64,000 nt of DNA from Dipylidium caninum (taxonomy: Eukaryota; Platyhelminthes; Cestoda; Cyclophyllidea; Dipylidiidae): positions 806,001 through 870,000 of the forward strand of contig QEYB01000266.1 in NCBI GenBank assembly GCA_017562135.1. Direction: 5' to 3'. The notes beneath the pieces are model-generated. The model saw only the letters and a list, made by a program, of their open reading frames with translations. It was not told the origin of the DNA and did not search any database. The translations under genes were made by a program, and so were the position numbers. The first letter of the stretch is position 1. Each line of letters begins with the position of its first letter. This document shows positions 1 to 18,441 of the stretch, in pieces.

Positions 1-921
1 CCTCTACTGTTGATGATGGTTTAGGTGTCCGAATGGGTCTGTCTTTTAAGGGAAGCGAACTTTTCCTTACCGGTTTATAATGGCACCTACTTCTCATCTT
101 CAGTTACATTTCGTCACAAAAACGAAACGATATCACAGCGAGACAAAAGAGAAGCCCAGGTTGTGCACCGTTTATCGAGTGTCGTCTCTGTCAGTGCATG
201 AGGGACCCAAATTCCTTGTCTAGACGCTCCTGCCGTGTAGACCACGGAGAGCCGATCTTTAGTGATAATTCCCTGACCATTTGACGCGGATCTGTCCCCA
301 CCATCTCCCTCATGATATCTTTCTTTCAACCTCTTAGGGGTACCTATTTTCATTTCTAAACCATGGTTCTTGTGCATTTTAAGAAATTGCCGTAAGTGTG
401 ATTAATTGTTTTGATCAAACGAAGAGGGCATGCAATGACGTAAATGTCCTTCTTCCATTGTTTGCCTGGAAGACTTTCCTAATCAGCACAGAACAAGGAT
501 TTTTTAGTTGAAAATTGACCTACAACCAAATTCGACCATAGTCACAAAACCCATAAGTTTGCTGGAACGTCTTCACGCAAATTAACCGTGAATGAGTGCA
601 TTTTAAAAATTTTGGTTACTTTTCGGCTTGTCTGATATTAGCTGTACCATATTTCTCGATTCTCTCGAATAATCATCCTTAAACCTCCGCGTGAGGTTCT
701 CTTTCAAGTGCGCCGTTCTCAAATTCTTTCTTAGTAAAACGTCACAATACCGTCCCACATTTTGAGAACTAAATTCATCTGGCAAGCACCGAGTTAATCC
801 GATTTGCGTAAAACCTTTTTTCATTCTCGTTCCCCGGTTTTTGTATGGTATAGTTCCTTTTGCTAGCTGCAAGGGGTAGTAGGATATGTGTGTATGATGC
901 TGTGGATTTCTTCTATTTTAG

Positions 922-6710
<5,789 letters not shown>

Positions 6711-9461
6711 ACTCACCGCACTATTTTTCTGTGCTGGTGGATTATCCCTCCTTCCTTTTTTACTTCTTTCATTCCCTTTTTCTTCCGTCTACTTTCCCTC
6801 TCCACACTGACTTCTTTTTTGTTTAAGTCAACCCAACTCTTATCTGGTTACTTGATTGGTATACCTGCATTTGGTAAATGGGGCATGATATTTTCCACTT
6901 CTTTCATAAATTGAGGTTTTATTTTACTCCGCTAGGTTATTGTCTTGTGCTCTTTGCGGTGGTACTCGGCCTTTGCCACTGAACCTCCTGACATGCCGCA
7001 ATTATACGACTAAATTACTTTATTTAGATGTGCATATCTGTGCCGCTATCAACAATTGCGCATCGTCTTGCTCTTTCTGTACAACTCCACATCCTAATGA
7101 TTCTAATGACAATTGAACTTTGGTTGCGGCAGTATAGGCGAATTGATGTTACGGAATCCCAACAATCAAGAGCTGTCTTCGCCTCAGTCACAAAGCAGTA
7201 AAATTTGTCCTTCACTAACAGTGACGACAAAACTTCGTGAAACATCTTGGGACATCATCAACGGCGATCCCCACTAGGTTGCCAGGCGAGACAGAGGTTT
7301 CTCCGTTTATCCATTTAGTAGGCCTTTTAAAAAAGTTTTGAAGTAATTTGGATACCCAGGGCAAAAGCGTGCCGAACGGGGAGAGGAATGTCATCGAGTC
7401 CCTTTTCTTTATGGCTACAGCACCACCAGCGTGGTGGATTGTGGGGGTCTTGTGAGTGTGTAGCGGGTCGCGGCCCGTTGCGGTAGGTCCTTTCCTTCAT
7501 GGTGTTGAATCGTCGAGAGTAAAGTGACTGATAGGCTTTGGATTAAAGCCCTCTTTGTTCACATTAAACAAAAGCTATGGCCTTTATCCATGAACTTATC
7601 CTACCTTTTTTAAGACAAATTGCTCTGAATTCAAATGCGATTACTAAAACTGACGTTATGGAAGCAGTTGACCACAGAATACGCCTACCCGTAAGTGGAG
7701 GTCTACGCCAAGGAGTTCGGGTTCTGCAATGCGTAAATCGGTGCCACGTAAAATGGTAAGCCTCGGTGACTATTTGAAGTGCTTGTGATGCGCTAACCGT
7801 TCTTCAATAAGTTTGAGGATACAAATTTCGGACGTTGTAGTAGTTTTGCAGATTTATTGCGGCTGTAGAGATTTGCCAGATTGATTGTCAAAGTAGCGCA
7901 CAAATACCCGGTGAAATTTTAACATCTTAGGTGACTACTACACATCTGATTGAATAAACAATGCAAAAAAGGCGGGAAATAAACCACAGTTACTAAATAA
8001 CCACTACGCCGCAAGTAAGCCGACCGTAAAATAACCACAAACTGATCCCAGCACGTAAACTAATCGGGGAAATTCCATCTCATTTCTGGGCAACGCAAGT
8101 AAATGTGCTGTTTATTTCAGTCATCCGAGGCCAAGTAAGCTGCCGAAGCGTTTCGCCCGATCATCGAGTGCTTAGGCGGTCTTATTAAAAATCAATGTGT
8201 AACTGGCCAATCACAACCCTCCACCTACCCCTCACGTGACAAAAATCAATGTTCCCACGCCTCTGCTGGACAAGCTAATGCGCAGCTGCGAATGAGGGAC
8301 GCGCAAGGTGGACGGGGCATTGCTGGCGCCGAAGAAGCAACGATTGCGACTGTTACGTTGAAAGGGAAAAACAGGGCAAAATAAGAAATGTACTCGAACG
8401 AAAGAGACAGATTTTTCAAAAGTGGTGGGGAGGGGACAAAAAGTGGGATGATATTGATTTTGCAGCTGGACCTTTCGTAGATGGGTGAATTGGCTAGAAT
8501 TTTTACCAGTTCTATTAAAATCAGTTTACATGAAGGTGAAACAAGACAGAAACTGGAGGACTGACCTGCAGTCTGAGTGGCTCCAAAAAGATCTCTTTCA
8601 CAAATTGCAATGTTGAAGACCCTTATATTATACAGGTAGGTCCTTCTCATTTCCATGCGGCTGTGAGAGCAGGAAATGATATGGCATGTAAACTCGCTTT
8701 GTGTAATGAAGTGTTCTGGCCATTGGCGAAATATTATGACAAGGCAAAAATGATGACTAACCATGTGTAGTACATGAGATTTGCACTAGCCAAGAAATAC
8801 CACCTGGGAATGATTAAACAGCTTGGTTAATTGCAAATGTATGTGAGTGAAAGTAATAAAACGTGACAAATCCACTATAAGATTTCAATTGTTAAGATGT
8901 GTAAGTCCTACTTTCACCAACGAACATTTGCGAGTTCCCACTTCATCGTCGGGACTTTACTAAAGTCCCACTGATAAAACTAGCATTATCCAAACGCCGG
9001 TTACTAGATGACGCCAATCACAACTAGAATCAGCCAGATCAAATCTCAAATCATTTATCGGCAATTCTCAAGTGCTCAGAGTGGCAGATCTGCATCAAAT
9101 GCACAATATTCCAATTAAATGATGACAAACGCTTTGCATTTCAGACTGTATGACTCCTGGCCACCAAATAGTCGAAAATGCATCGATCTCCCATCACACA
9201 CATCAAGCCTTTGCTTATACCCGCATAAGCACATAACCTTATTTTCGTCAGAATACCATTGGTGAGCTTGGTTAAATGGTACTTCAAAGAAAAATTGTAC
9301 ATCTGAGAAGGTGGAGGTGAATGAAAAGAACATCGCGACCACCATAAGGTAGGGGCACCTATAACTGAAAGTACTCAAATAGTGTAAAATTTGTAGGCTA
9401 CCTTGTGGTTTGCGTGAATTGAATCAAATTTGAAACCGCTTTCTTAGGAGTGACCAGCATC
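6711..9461. other. Intergenic, no gene recognised
   Basis: The stretch lies between the mannosidase stop and the start of the unknown gene at 9462. Open frames of 60-172 codons occur on both strands, the longest on the minus strand at 8246-8764. None shows a recognisable domain or a convincing exon structure. The promoter of the 9.5 kb gene is probably in the last part, but I cannot point to a specific element. Confidence 0.5.
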
Positions 9462-12400
9462 ATGGATTTGGACAGTTCTGGTCTCATAACCGATTTCACA
9501 GACCTTTCTTATTATGCCTTAGGTTTAGGGTATGTTCACAAGAATTGTTTTATCTTATGGGTTTAAGTGAACCTCTAGAATAAGCTCGCAGTCCCTTTAG
9601 GGACACAAACTGACTTCAGTCTTGACTCTACAGCCTTTAAATATTCAAGTACATACTCACATACCAATATCTTTTTTTAAGAAAGTTATTGATATTCATA
9701 TTGCGATTTGAGTACTTTAAAAAAATGATAATGCTGCGCGCTGTCCTCTTTCATTATGTGATATCGCGTGATAATGGCATGTTCACATCGCGAAGATGCA
9801 AAGATAAGGTCGCCTCGTGATGACTCGATTGCTGTATGTGTTGTTTGCTTAGTTGAATACCTGACCGATAAAGATAAATGCTCACGAGAACGTTATGAAT
9901 ACGGCGAGTTGTGTTCAAATATTCTGAACCAACCAGTCAGTAAAATGTCGGCACTAAATAAGAATGTTCAACTATTTAATAATGCCTTTGAAGTCTTATG
10001 GAGTAAATCTGAAATATTTTACACACTTCAGACTTTTATCTGACCGAAGAGAGCGCTTATGCCACGCTCCTTATGAATGGTTTGTTCTGTAATTTTTAAA
10101 ATAATTATTAGTTATGTCTGCATTACTTCGTCATATGGTGGTTAATCAAAGTCTAATCATGGCTATTTTGTCGCCCCTGATCACCATTCAGGTAAGCCTC
10201 CATCAGCTTACATTACTGTCGAGGATGGAGACGATAATCTTAATGCAAAACGCAATGCAATGCTCCTTCTAGCAGACATTATAAAGAACCATGAAGTTGT
10301 ATCCGAACGCGCACCCCGTAAGCTCGACTACTTTCTGACTATATGTTAAGAAATTATCTTTGAGTGCATTTTGCCGTATATAACAGCCAGAAATCTGAGT
10401 CTTAAAGGGAGTGCAAACTTTTGCCTTGGTGTATTACTGAGACACATCAACTACTTGGATTATACTTCTGTATCAAATTGTTGCGATAGTTTGATTAACA
10501 GCCTTTGCGACACTCAAGATAATTATACAGTCTCCGAGAATGCCTTTGGTAACTTTGTTATAACTCATTTTCATGTCAGAATGCCTTTGTTTGATCTTAA
10601 GATTTTCTGAATCAATTAATTGCATTCTGACCAACTCCAAATTTCCGAAGGTTCTTCGCCTTTGTCTTGGTTCTCAAAAAACTAGTGTGCGTGTTGTTGC
10701 GCTTTCCTTCCTTGTGATGATTTTATCTGGCAAAGATAATGATAATATTGCCCTTTTTTTACATGACATGGGCACATTAGGTAGGCTCTATTGACCTCTT
10801 ATCTGCTCAAAGAGTTTATATACAATTGCCTCTCTGACAATTTGGGCACCGCAAGGTAAAGCTTTTGCTCACACGATTTTCAGAAACGCATTGTCTCTTT
10901 TAAAAGTAATGACAAATTCTGCCTCTTTCATGTCCACGAATGCGGGACCGTATGGTATATTCTGTCCTATTATTTTTATACAACTAGCTTTAGAAAAAAT
11001 ACTCTTGGCAAATTTTGATGGAGAAGATAAACGACTGTATCAGAAGATGTCCGTTACGGTCCTTGAATACATATTTAGGACGTATGTTATCATGAGTTCT
11101 TGTGCGTAAACCGGTCTTTAGGTACACAGGATGCACTGACCTGTTTTGCAATTTAAATACGATGGAAAACTTCTTCATTCTACTTCAAGCAGAGCTCACC
11201 GATTTAGATTCGGATTTTAATGAGGTCTCAAAATGCTTTTGTAGTTTTTTGAAGTAAAATTAAGCTTGCATTCAAGACTTCTTCTTGTAGATCGAAACAG
11301 CTCTGCCGCCCCTTCCCTCTACACTTGTTCACAAATTGCCTGATAGTTTACGAAAATCGTCTTAGACAGTCGATTTCCCGGCTGAATTCAACGCTAACGA
11401 GTAACTCTGACATTGTCCCATTTTCTGCTATTGTCATAAATGAATCACAGCGTGAAATTGAAAGCGATGCTTCGAATCTATTAGCACTTGCGATAGGGAC
11501 ACAAATCTATCTTGGAAAGTATGTGTTTTAAAGCACGAGTTTCTGTTAGTTTGCTATTATATCTGAGCGAAAATATTGCCGATGGAGAATCAAATCAAGC
11601 ATTGCTCTCTGCGTACAGTCAAGTCTTAAATTCGCTTTACTTCTCACTTCCGATGGAATTTATTTGGGTAGGATAACCGTTCCGTTAACTGTGGACACAT
11701 TGGTTAGAAAATGTTTTCTCGCGAGAGAGCTTCAGCTCAAATTCTACAGGGGATGGTTATACTTACTCGAAAAATATTGAAAAAAGGTTTTTATCGCGCG
11801 GAGCTAATCGAGTGTGGTGCCCCATGTTGGAGCAAACCTACATCATATCCACGCTTTCTTGTCGATACTAACATCCGTGCAGTATTTAAAGTAACAATCC
11901 CCTTCATTATTGACACGTTACTGCATGCGAAAAATGTCGACGATGTTACAGAATGTAGCCATGTTCACGGCTATAACGAAACAATAAGGTTTAAGTGGAC
12001 TTTTCAAATAATACTAAAATTACTCATCATTTTAGAACCCTTTTAGATCCTTTTGACCCTAAGTTGTTTTTGCTCAACTTAAAACAACTGATTGCTTATG
12101 TGATAGCGATCGGTTGTCTTAGTTTCTCAGCGGACAGTTTGGAAATCCCGAGCGATTCGTTGAACCCAGAAGCTGAGGTGTTTTGGAGTTTGATTCTTTG
12201 TGATGTCTGTCGGATGCCGGGTAAATTATATATATATATATATTGTCATTTTCCTCCGAATTCGGTGGCCCACAGCTAAATATTTCTGTCATCACAGCGC
12301 TTTGTCATTTCAGGAGGTAGTGTCGAGACTGTTGGCCAATTTTTGGACCATCTCTCCAGTCAAGCAGTCGAAAATCCAGATTCAAATGCTGCTAGGATAA

Positions 12401-15400
12401 TTCCATCGGCTTTGATAACAGCTACCTCACTCATTAATTGCGTTGACATATCAGTACTTGATGATGGAGACTTCAAAATAAATACAAAGTAGGTGTTCGG
12501 CTGCTAGGCCAGTACACGGTATTCTTGTTACTTCTGTGTCTTCACAGCACCTCTATAATTGCATCTATTTTAACTTAGAATGATAAACCTTCTTTCTGGC
12601 CTATACAACTGCGTTCTGCAAGTTGGATTAAAACGATTTCAGCAGTTACCCTCCATCTTTGCCTTTGAATGCTTAACTACTTTTGCGGTAATTACATCGT
12701 AAATGCGCAACTTTTAGATCATAAAACGTATCGGACTTAAATGGTCTCCTGTTTGCACGCAAGGTATTTTAAATAGCCACCCAATTTATTGGAACTTAGC
12801 CTCACATTTGCTTATTGAAGCACTCATTGATCGTCTATCCGTCCTACAAACATCAGTGTTGCTTAATCTTCGGGGATTTTCCGATCTTTTACTTCTGGGA
12901 GAGCCAAATTGGACAATTCTCTCTCGAAAGATTGTACTTGCTTCATAATTATAATTCAGACTTATTTTAGATTTACCACTGTCATTTTCACGAGTGTTTG
13001 GCTAAGACCAACATATTGGAAAGGATTCCCATAAATTACGAATCACTTTCTCTAATATGGGTGAGAATACACAGAAGAATCGGCATTGTCTCATTCTTGC
13101 TTACACTGTTCTCTTTTTTGCAGTCTGTTTGGTTTCCTCTCATTTGTGATCCTGATCAACAGAACGTGGTTCGACGCCTCAGTGCAACTTTTGAAAAGGG
13201 CTATATAGCACTAAAGGCATGTTTTGAATATTCTAATGAGCAGAACTTTTCCTCAAACACTTTAGTTGTAGGGTTATTTACAAATGTTTTAAATTCCCTT
13301 TGTAGGTAAGCAATTGCCGTGGCAATAATTAACACCTTGATGTATATGTTCTTTTACACTACCAAAACACGTGCTTATTAAGTTCCAAACACAATCATGC
13401 TTAAGATACTCGAGTCAGATATGGGCATGTCCTGCCAATTTAACAAGAGATTTGAATTTATGAACGCTGGATAACTGTTAGTTGGTTTGACATATCACTC
13501 CTTTTGGTAGCAGCCAAGAAAAGATGTAGACGAGGAAATTACCATTGGAGAATCGGAAAAAGAAATGAATTTGGTTGGAGCTGATAAATTTGCCCTATTT
13601 GTGTCAGAACAGTTCGTAACTCTCCCCATTAGCTTGGAGGTTCCAGCTCGTTCCCTGTTCTTCCAGTCTGGTGAGCTCTTATTCCGGTTTAACTAATTAC
13701 TTCATTGAATGCATTTTAACTTGTAATAAATCAAGAACGTATTTGGTCGGCATCTGTTACTAAACCACATAGCTATCCTTGTTAAACATCATGGGGAGTC
13801 AGTCAAGTAATGTGTCAATTTCTTACCTTCTTCTGCCGTCACATACTATTTTTTCTGGCAAACAAATTTCCTATCACTTTTTCAACCAGTTTCTGATGCG
13901 CCTCTAGTCCTTTACCTTAATTTATTTCAAATGATTTTCAGATTCATTTCGAATGAACTTTCTTCGTATGCTAACCCTTATCGTCCGGTTAGACAATTTA
14001 TTTCTCAATCGCACCTGCCTTAATCGTTTCATTGAATTAGGTATGCCGTTTCTGTTACTAAGTTTGTTCAATGTGGTTCCTCGCTTTTGAAAATTTAGAT
14101 GGTTAAATAAATGTAAGTAACTAATAAAAGACACCTACCTATAGAGAATTTGGTGTATTTAGATATGCCTGTAAATTTATATCTTTCTATTTTAAGGTAT
14201 TTTACATACAATATTTCGTGTGGAATGTGTCACGTTTGATATTTTCGTGGCTATCCTTAACAATTTGGTACAGATTCGATAATATTTGTCAAGTTGCTCA
14301 TGCCTCGGCTGCATTTAACTATTCAAATAAGCTATTTTCACCGGAGCATTCGGACTAGTGGACGACGAATACTAGTAATTGTAATAATACTAATAATCTT
14401 GACAAGTGACCGCTTGTTTTCAAATGACTTATAGAATATGGGACATCCCCTCTGCGTTTTATTATTTATGATTTTAGTTGTTTCTCTTCTGACGGATTCC
14501 AAATGCGAAGCTTCGAGAGATCTGCTCAATCTTTTAGCGATTCTTAACACGTCCTTCTTGATGACTGATGAAATCGTCCTAAGCCAAGGTATTGTAGCTG
14601 ATTCCGTTTCCTTCAATGAAGTAGTATATGTTTTTATCTAAATGTTTTGCCCCAAAAAGGTGCTTTCCAAAGCGTGGGTAATTATTTTATTATCCAAATT
14701 TAACTATCTATTCTGATCATGGTTCCATCTTTCATGATATATGAGGCTGTGCTATTTACTGATTATTTGGCTCCCATACCCGGATCACCACTACACTCCG
14801 ATTATTTTAGTTACTCCTTACGTCGTTGAGCGAATATACACTACCAAACCTTCTTGGTTATACGCCCAACAATCGTCGATAAAGGCTTTGAATGCCCTTT
14901 TGCTGGAGGAAATCTGTGTTCTTGGCACTCTGCTCATGTTCGGGGAGGGTCCCCATGGTCTCTACACAGCGATCACTCCATTCGTAAAAAAGGACACGAA
15001 CGAAATTCTTGTTGTGAGTGAAATTGTGCAACTTTCGACAGGTTGCTGCTTACGGTACCGTTGACCAATGATTAGTATCCACAACCCTGCCTTAAAATTA
15101 TCCTATTGATGAGAGTTAGGTAAATACGGGAGTGGACGAACTCATACCACTCCGAACTCGTAATATTTGTAAACCCACCGTAGGAATTACCGGCGAATAT
15201 GGATGCTAACACCGAGTAGGTTCATTTCTGTGTTGCTTTTTCTTCAGCCCATTTTCGCTATCCCCGATGTTCTCCTACGCGCAGTTAATGGCGAGACTCC
15301 GGCAATGGTTTCTCATCGTGCCTTCTGTTCGGCGGCACTTTTACTTTTGCACTCTCCTCGAGGCGTGCAAAGCGGGCCTTGGCCGTCATATGAGCAGACG

Positions 15401-16945
15401 CGAAGCTGCAGCTTTTACTTTAACGTATAGCTTTTTAACTCGTTATCATCATGCCATAAATATGAAGCTTGCAACCTATTTAGATTAAGAAGCCTTTATA
15501 ATATCAGCATAAGGACTTATCAGCTGATAATCCGAAATTATCATCGGATCATATAGACACAATATGACACAATACAATGCAATTAGCTCGTATTCAGTCA
15601 ACCTCCGGCTACTTTACATTTCTTATTATTCATATCTTTATAAATGACTCGGAAACTGATGTTACAAACGTTTTATTCAAACCTTACATTTTATTATTGG
15701 TGAAATCGCTATATTTTTTCTTACAGTTGCTAACATCTCTTTATTCCAATCTGATGGACGTCTCTCTAAAATCATTACGCGTCCTTACTTCATCCCTTTT
15801 CGGTCGAACTTTGGAACAGGGTAGTCAGGAAATGATCAAGGCTAAAGCCCCAAAAAGAGGTTATTTCCCGAACGGAAATTTTAGCAGTATCCATTTGACT
15901 ATAATGACGAGTTATTAAATGCCTGTGCTATAATTCTTAGGTCCCCTTTTCGGAGACTCTATTTGGAATAATATCATTATTGAGAATCTGCAGCTTGAAG
16001 ATTTCGATGAGGGGAACCTTCCATGTTCACCGTCTCTCTTGGTCTTTTTAGCTGAGGTAGGCTGTAACGGTAGAGGCTAAAAACTTACACTACACTCGCC
16101 CTGTAACCCAACCATGGGCCTATCTAATATTTTAGGACTGTCTAAACTCTATTCAGTTGGAATTAAGAGGAGACCTAGTGTTTAACCCAAATGGGATATC
16201 ATCTACAAGCTACTCTCCTATCTTGTTTTGTTCGTTATGCCGTTTGCAGCCTTTAATGCATTTATAGGGATCAGCTTGTTGAATAAAACTTTTATTCTGA
16301 ACTTCGAAGTGTTCTATCTCCTGTGCTCACAGTAAACAAAAAGTGCAACATTATTAAACATTTGTGAATTCGCGGAGTTTTGTCTTTCAAAGAAAACAAA
16401 GTACTAAAGTAGGCAATGAATAAAAATAGGGAGCGAATGACGCTTGAAAAACATTCTTATCCAAATCTATTTATTTTCAGTTTCTGACTAACGTTCCCAG
16501 TTCGATGGCTATGCAATTAAACGGAAACCTTCTCCGTGGGCTTGTTATATTCTACGCTCAACAGCCCATCAATCCTATTCCTCCACGAGATCCTTACACC
16601 CATTTGCAAAGGATCGTGGATAAAGTAAGTCAAATCTCTAGCAAATGGCGCGTTTCCGTCGATTATCACCCTAACTTGTGAAGTGGCAATAACATTTACT
16701 CAATTTGTAAAAGTAAAAAGCACTTACCTCAAGTTGTTGCTCCACGCTGAGAGGTTAACCCGTTTTTTCTTTAATCCTAAAAGCTTTCTCAGAACGAATG
16801 CGTAACGTTTCTCTCAAAATCGGCAAGAAATTGCATTCGTCACAAACTCAAAACGGAGGGATACTCATTAGGCGAAGCGGACCCCCTTTCCCTCAATTTC
16901 TATAGGCGATTTCTGGCTCCAAAGCTGTCCATCAGGCTCCAATAA
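9462..16945 (+). CDS. Large multi-exon gene of unknown identity
   Basis: I do not recognise this protein. The probable start is ATG 9462 (MDLDSSGLITDF), followed by a strong donor at 9530. Exons that join in frame include about 10112-10191, 10224-10317, 10387-10548, 10580-10780, 10813-10855 (43 nt), then a run through 10884-13305, and later exons near 13.5, 13.95, 14.2, 14.45, 14.8, 15.25, 15.7, 15.95, 16.5 kb and 16784-16945 (stop TAA 16943-16945). Many introns are 28-47 nt. The product would exceed 1,200 residues. It is rich in Leu, Ile, Ser and Asn with repeated amphipathic-helix-like stretches (for example KTSVRVVALSFLVMIL), so an ARM/HEAT-type scaffold is possible but unproven. No catalytic motif, signal peptide or clear membrane segment was seen. 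The joint between 13305 and the exon near 13.5 kb does not keep phase in my model, so an exon is missed or a base is wrong there. The gene is convergent with RAD21. Confidence 0.7.
12226..12243. repeat. (TA)n microsatellite in an intron
   Basis: A short run of alternating TA lies just after the donor that follows the codons for CDVCRMP in the unknown 9.5-16.9 kb gene. It is intronic. Confidence 0.85.
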
Positions 16946-16946
16946 A
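16941..16946 (+). promoter_or_regulatory. AATAAA overlapping the stop codon
   Basis: The hexamer AATAAA overlaps the TAA stop (16943-16945) of the unknown gene. If it is the polyadenylation signal, the 3' UTR would be only about 15-30 nt. No other strong signal was checked downstream. Confidence 0.4.
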
Positions 16947-18441
16947 AATTTGTCCGCTCGGGCGGTTTTTATAAATTGTTACGCATTTTAATGCACCGCT
17001 AATGTTAAGAACTGGGTTCTAAAAACCAACAACCTTAGAGAGACGGTAGATATTGGAGACTCCACTACTCTTTTCAGCTGTTTAGGGTTAGGGTCAACCA
17101 TCTATTTCTTTTCCATTCCGCGAGGCCTCGACACAAACGGAGGTTTCACTCCGACCCGCCATCACAGTCTTAAGCACTTCACATAAAATTGGGAGACAAC
17201 AATTGAACCGGGAAGGACATTCTGTCATGGTTAACACCAACTGGAACAGCGGTGGAAAAAAATGAGAGGATCTTGACACCTGTATTGTTTAATCGTTACA
17301 AATAATGGCACACATACGTTGGTAATCATACATATAATTCACGTGCATGTATACAAGAATACGTGTATGTACGGGATTACAATGATAAAAAAGAAAGCAA
17401 GACATCTTGAGGAGACGTGATGGCAATAGACAGTAGCGCTTTTTAAAACAAGGTCAGGGGACACAAGCTGCAGCGAGTGGGTATGGGGTGAAAGGCCATC
17501 ACGTCTCTGCAGGTCCGACAAAAGCGGGACCTCGGCACACCCGGATGTCCGAATAGGGTGCCTCCTGGAATAACCGTACAGATCCCTGTTTTCGCAAGAG
17601 AAGCATCGTGTAGAACTTGGAGGCAGCCTACAAAGCGCCATTAAAAGGGATAGAGTCGGAAAGACTGTATGAACAGATGCCACCACCTATTTACTAAATT
17701 ATTAAATAACTTTGATGATATACCACCGTCTTCAGTTAGTATAGATTTGAAGATAAAATAAGTGTAACGTCCGAAATTGGCGGTTAAGGAAGGTGACGGA
17801 ACAGCGTCTTGTGATTTCCCGAATAGGTGGCATCATAAAACGATTCGGAAAAGGCGCATCAAGGCAAGTTTCAGGAACCGATATAAGTAGGGAGAGTAGA
17901 AAGTAGGCTTCATGAAGATGCTTCCTTAACCTATTCATACCCTTGTGGCCAACTAACGGAATCAAGTAACGCTGCACATTCCCACGGATGTGATGCTGGC
18001 GTCTGCTTTAATCATTTGTGTTTGTATTCTTGCTCCAATGTGGTTTCGCAAAAGGCTTATATCCCACGGACTTCCCTGCCATGTCTACCACAATGAGGAC
18101 TTTGTTGAAGGAGTTTACCACTTATCTATTATTATTATTCAGTTATCTGCACAAATTAAGTCAAAAATTCCTGGCAACTTAGCAGACGCAACTGCTACAC
18201 TTATAAGGTCCACAAATGGAGATGGGAATAAATGGATCTAAGTGACAGTTAGCGATTAGGTGGTCATTCATCATACGATTAAAGTGAGGAGACTAAGTTT
18301 CGTTGCCTCGTAGTCGTGACGTCCCCCGATTTGTGTTAAAAACAGTCCTTATAGACCATTTAATATGCAAAATATCCGTTGTTCACGAAAAAAACGAAAT
18401 AATCCGGCCTATTAAGGGTTTCATTAACTACTTGGACCCAC
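16946..18441. other. Region between convergent genes; last RAD21 exon not found
   Basis: This lies between the stop of the unknown plus-strand gene and the last RAD21 exon I can place. RAD21 ends here at a splice donor (18441), so its terminal exon should be in this region on the minus strand, or be disrupted. I could not identify a segment resembling the RAD21 C-terminal winged-helix end in any minus frame. A plus-strand open frame at 17990-18241 has no recognisable domain. Confidence 0.5.

Noticed and set aside
8246..8764. 172-codon minus-strand open frame
   Set aside because: No domain, no conserved block, no splice partners.
9462..16945. Naming the unknown gene rotatin or MEI1
   Set aside because: Only general helical-repeat character and one short HCHF-type similarity were noticed, which is too little for a family call.
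17990..18241. Plus-strand frame considered as the last exon of the 9.5 kb gene, and its complement as the last RAD21 exon
   Set aside because: The 9.5 kb gene ends properly at 16945. The minus-strand reading only weakly resembles the RAD21 C-terminus.
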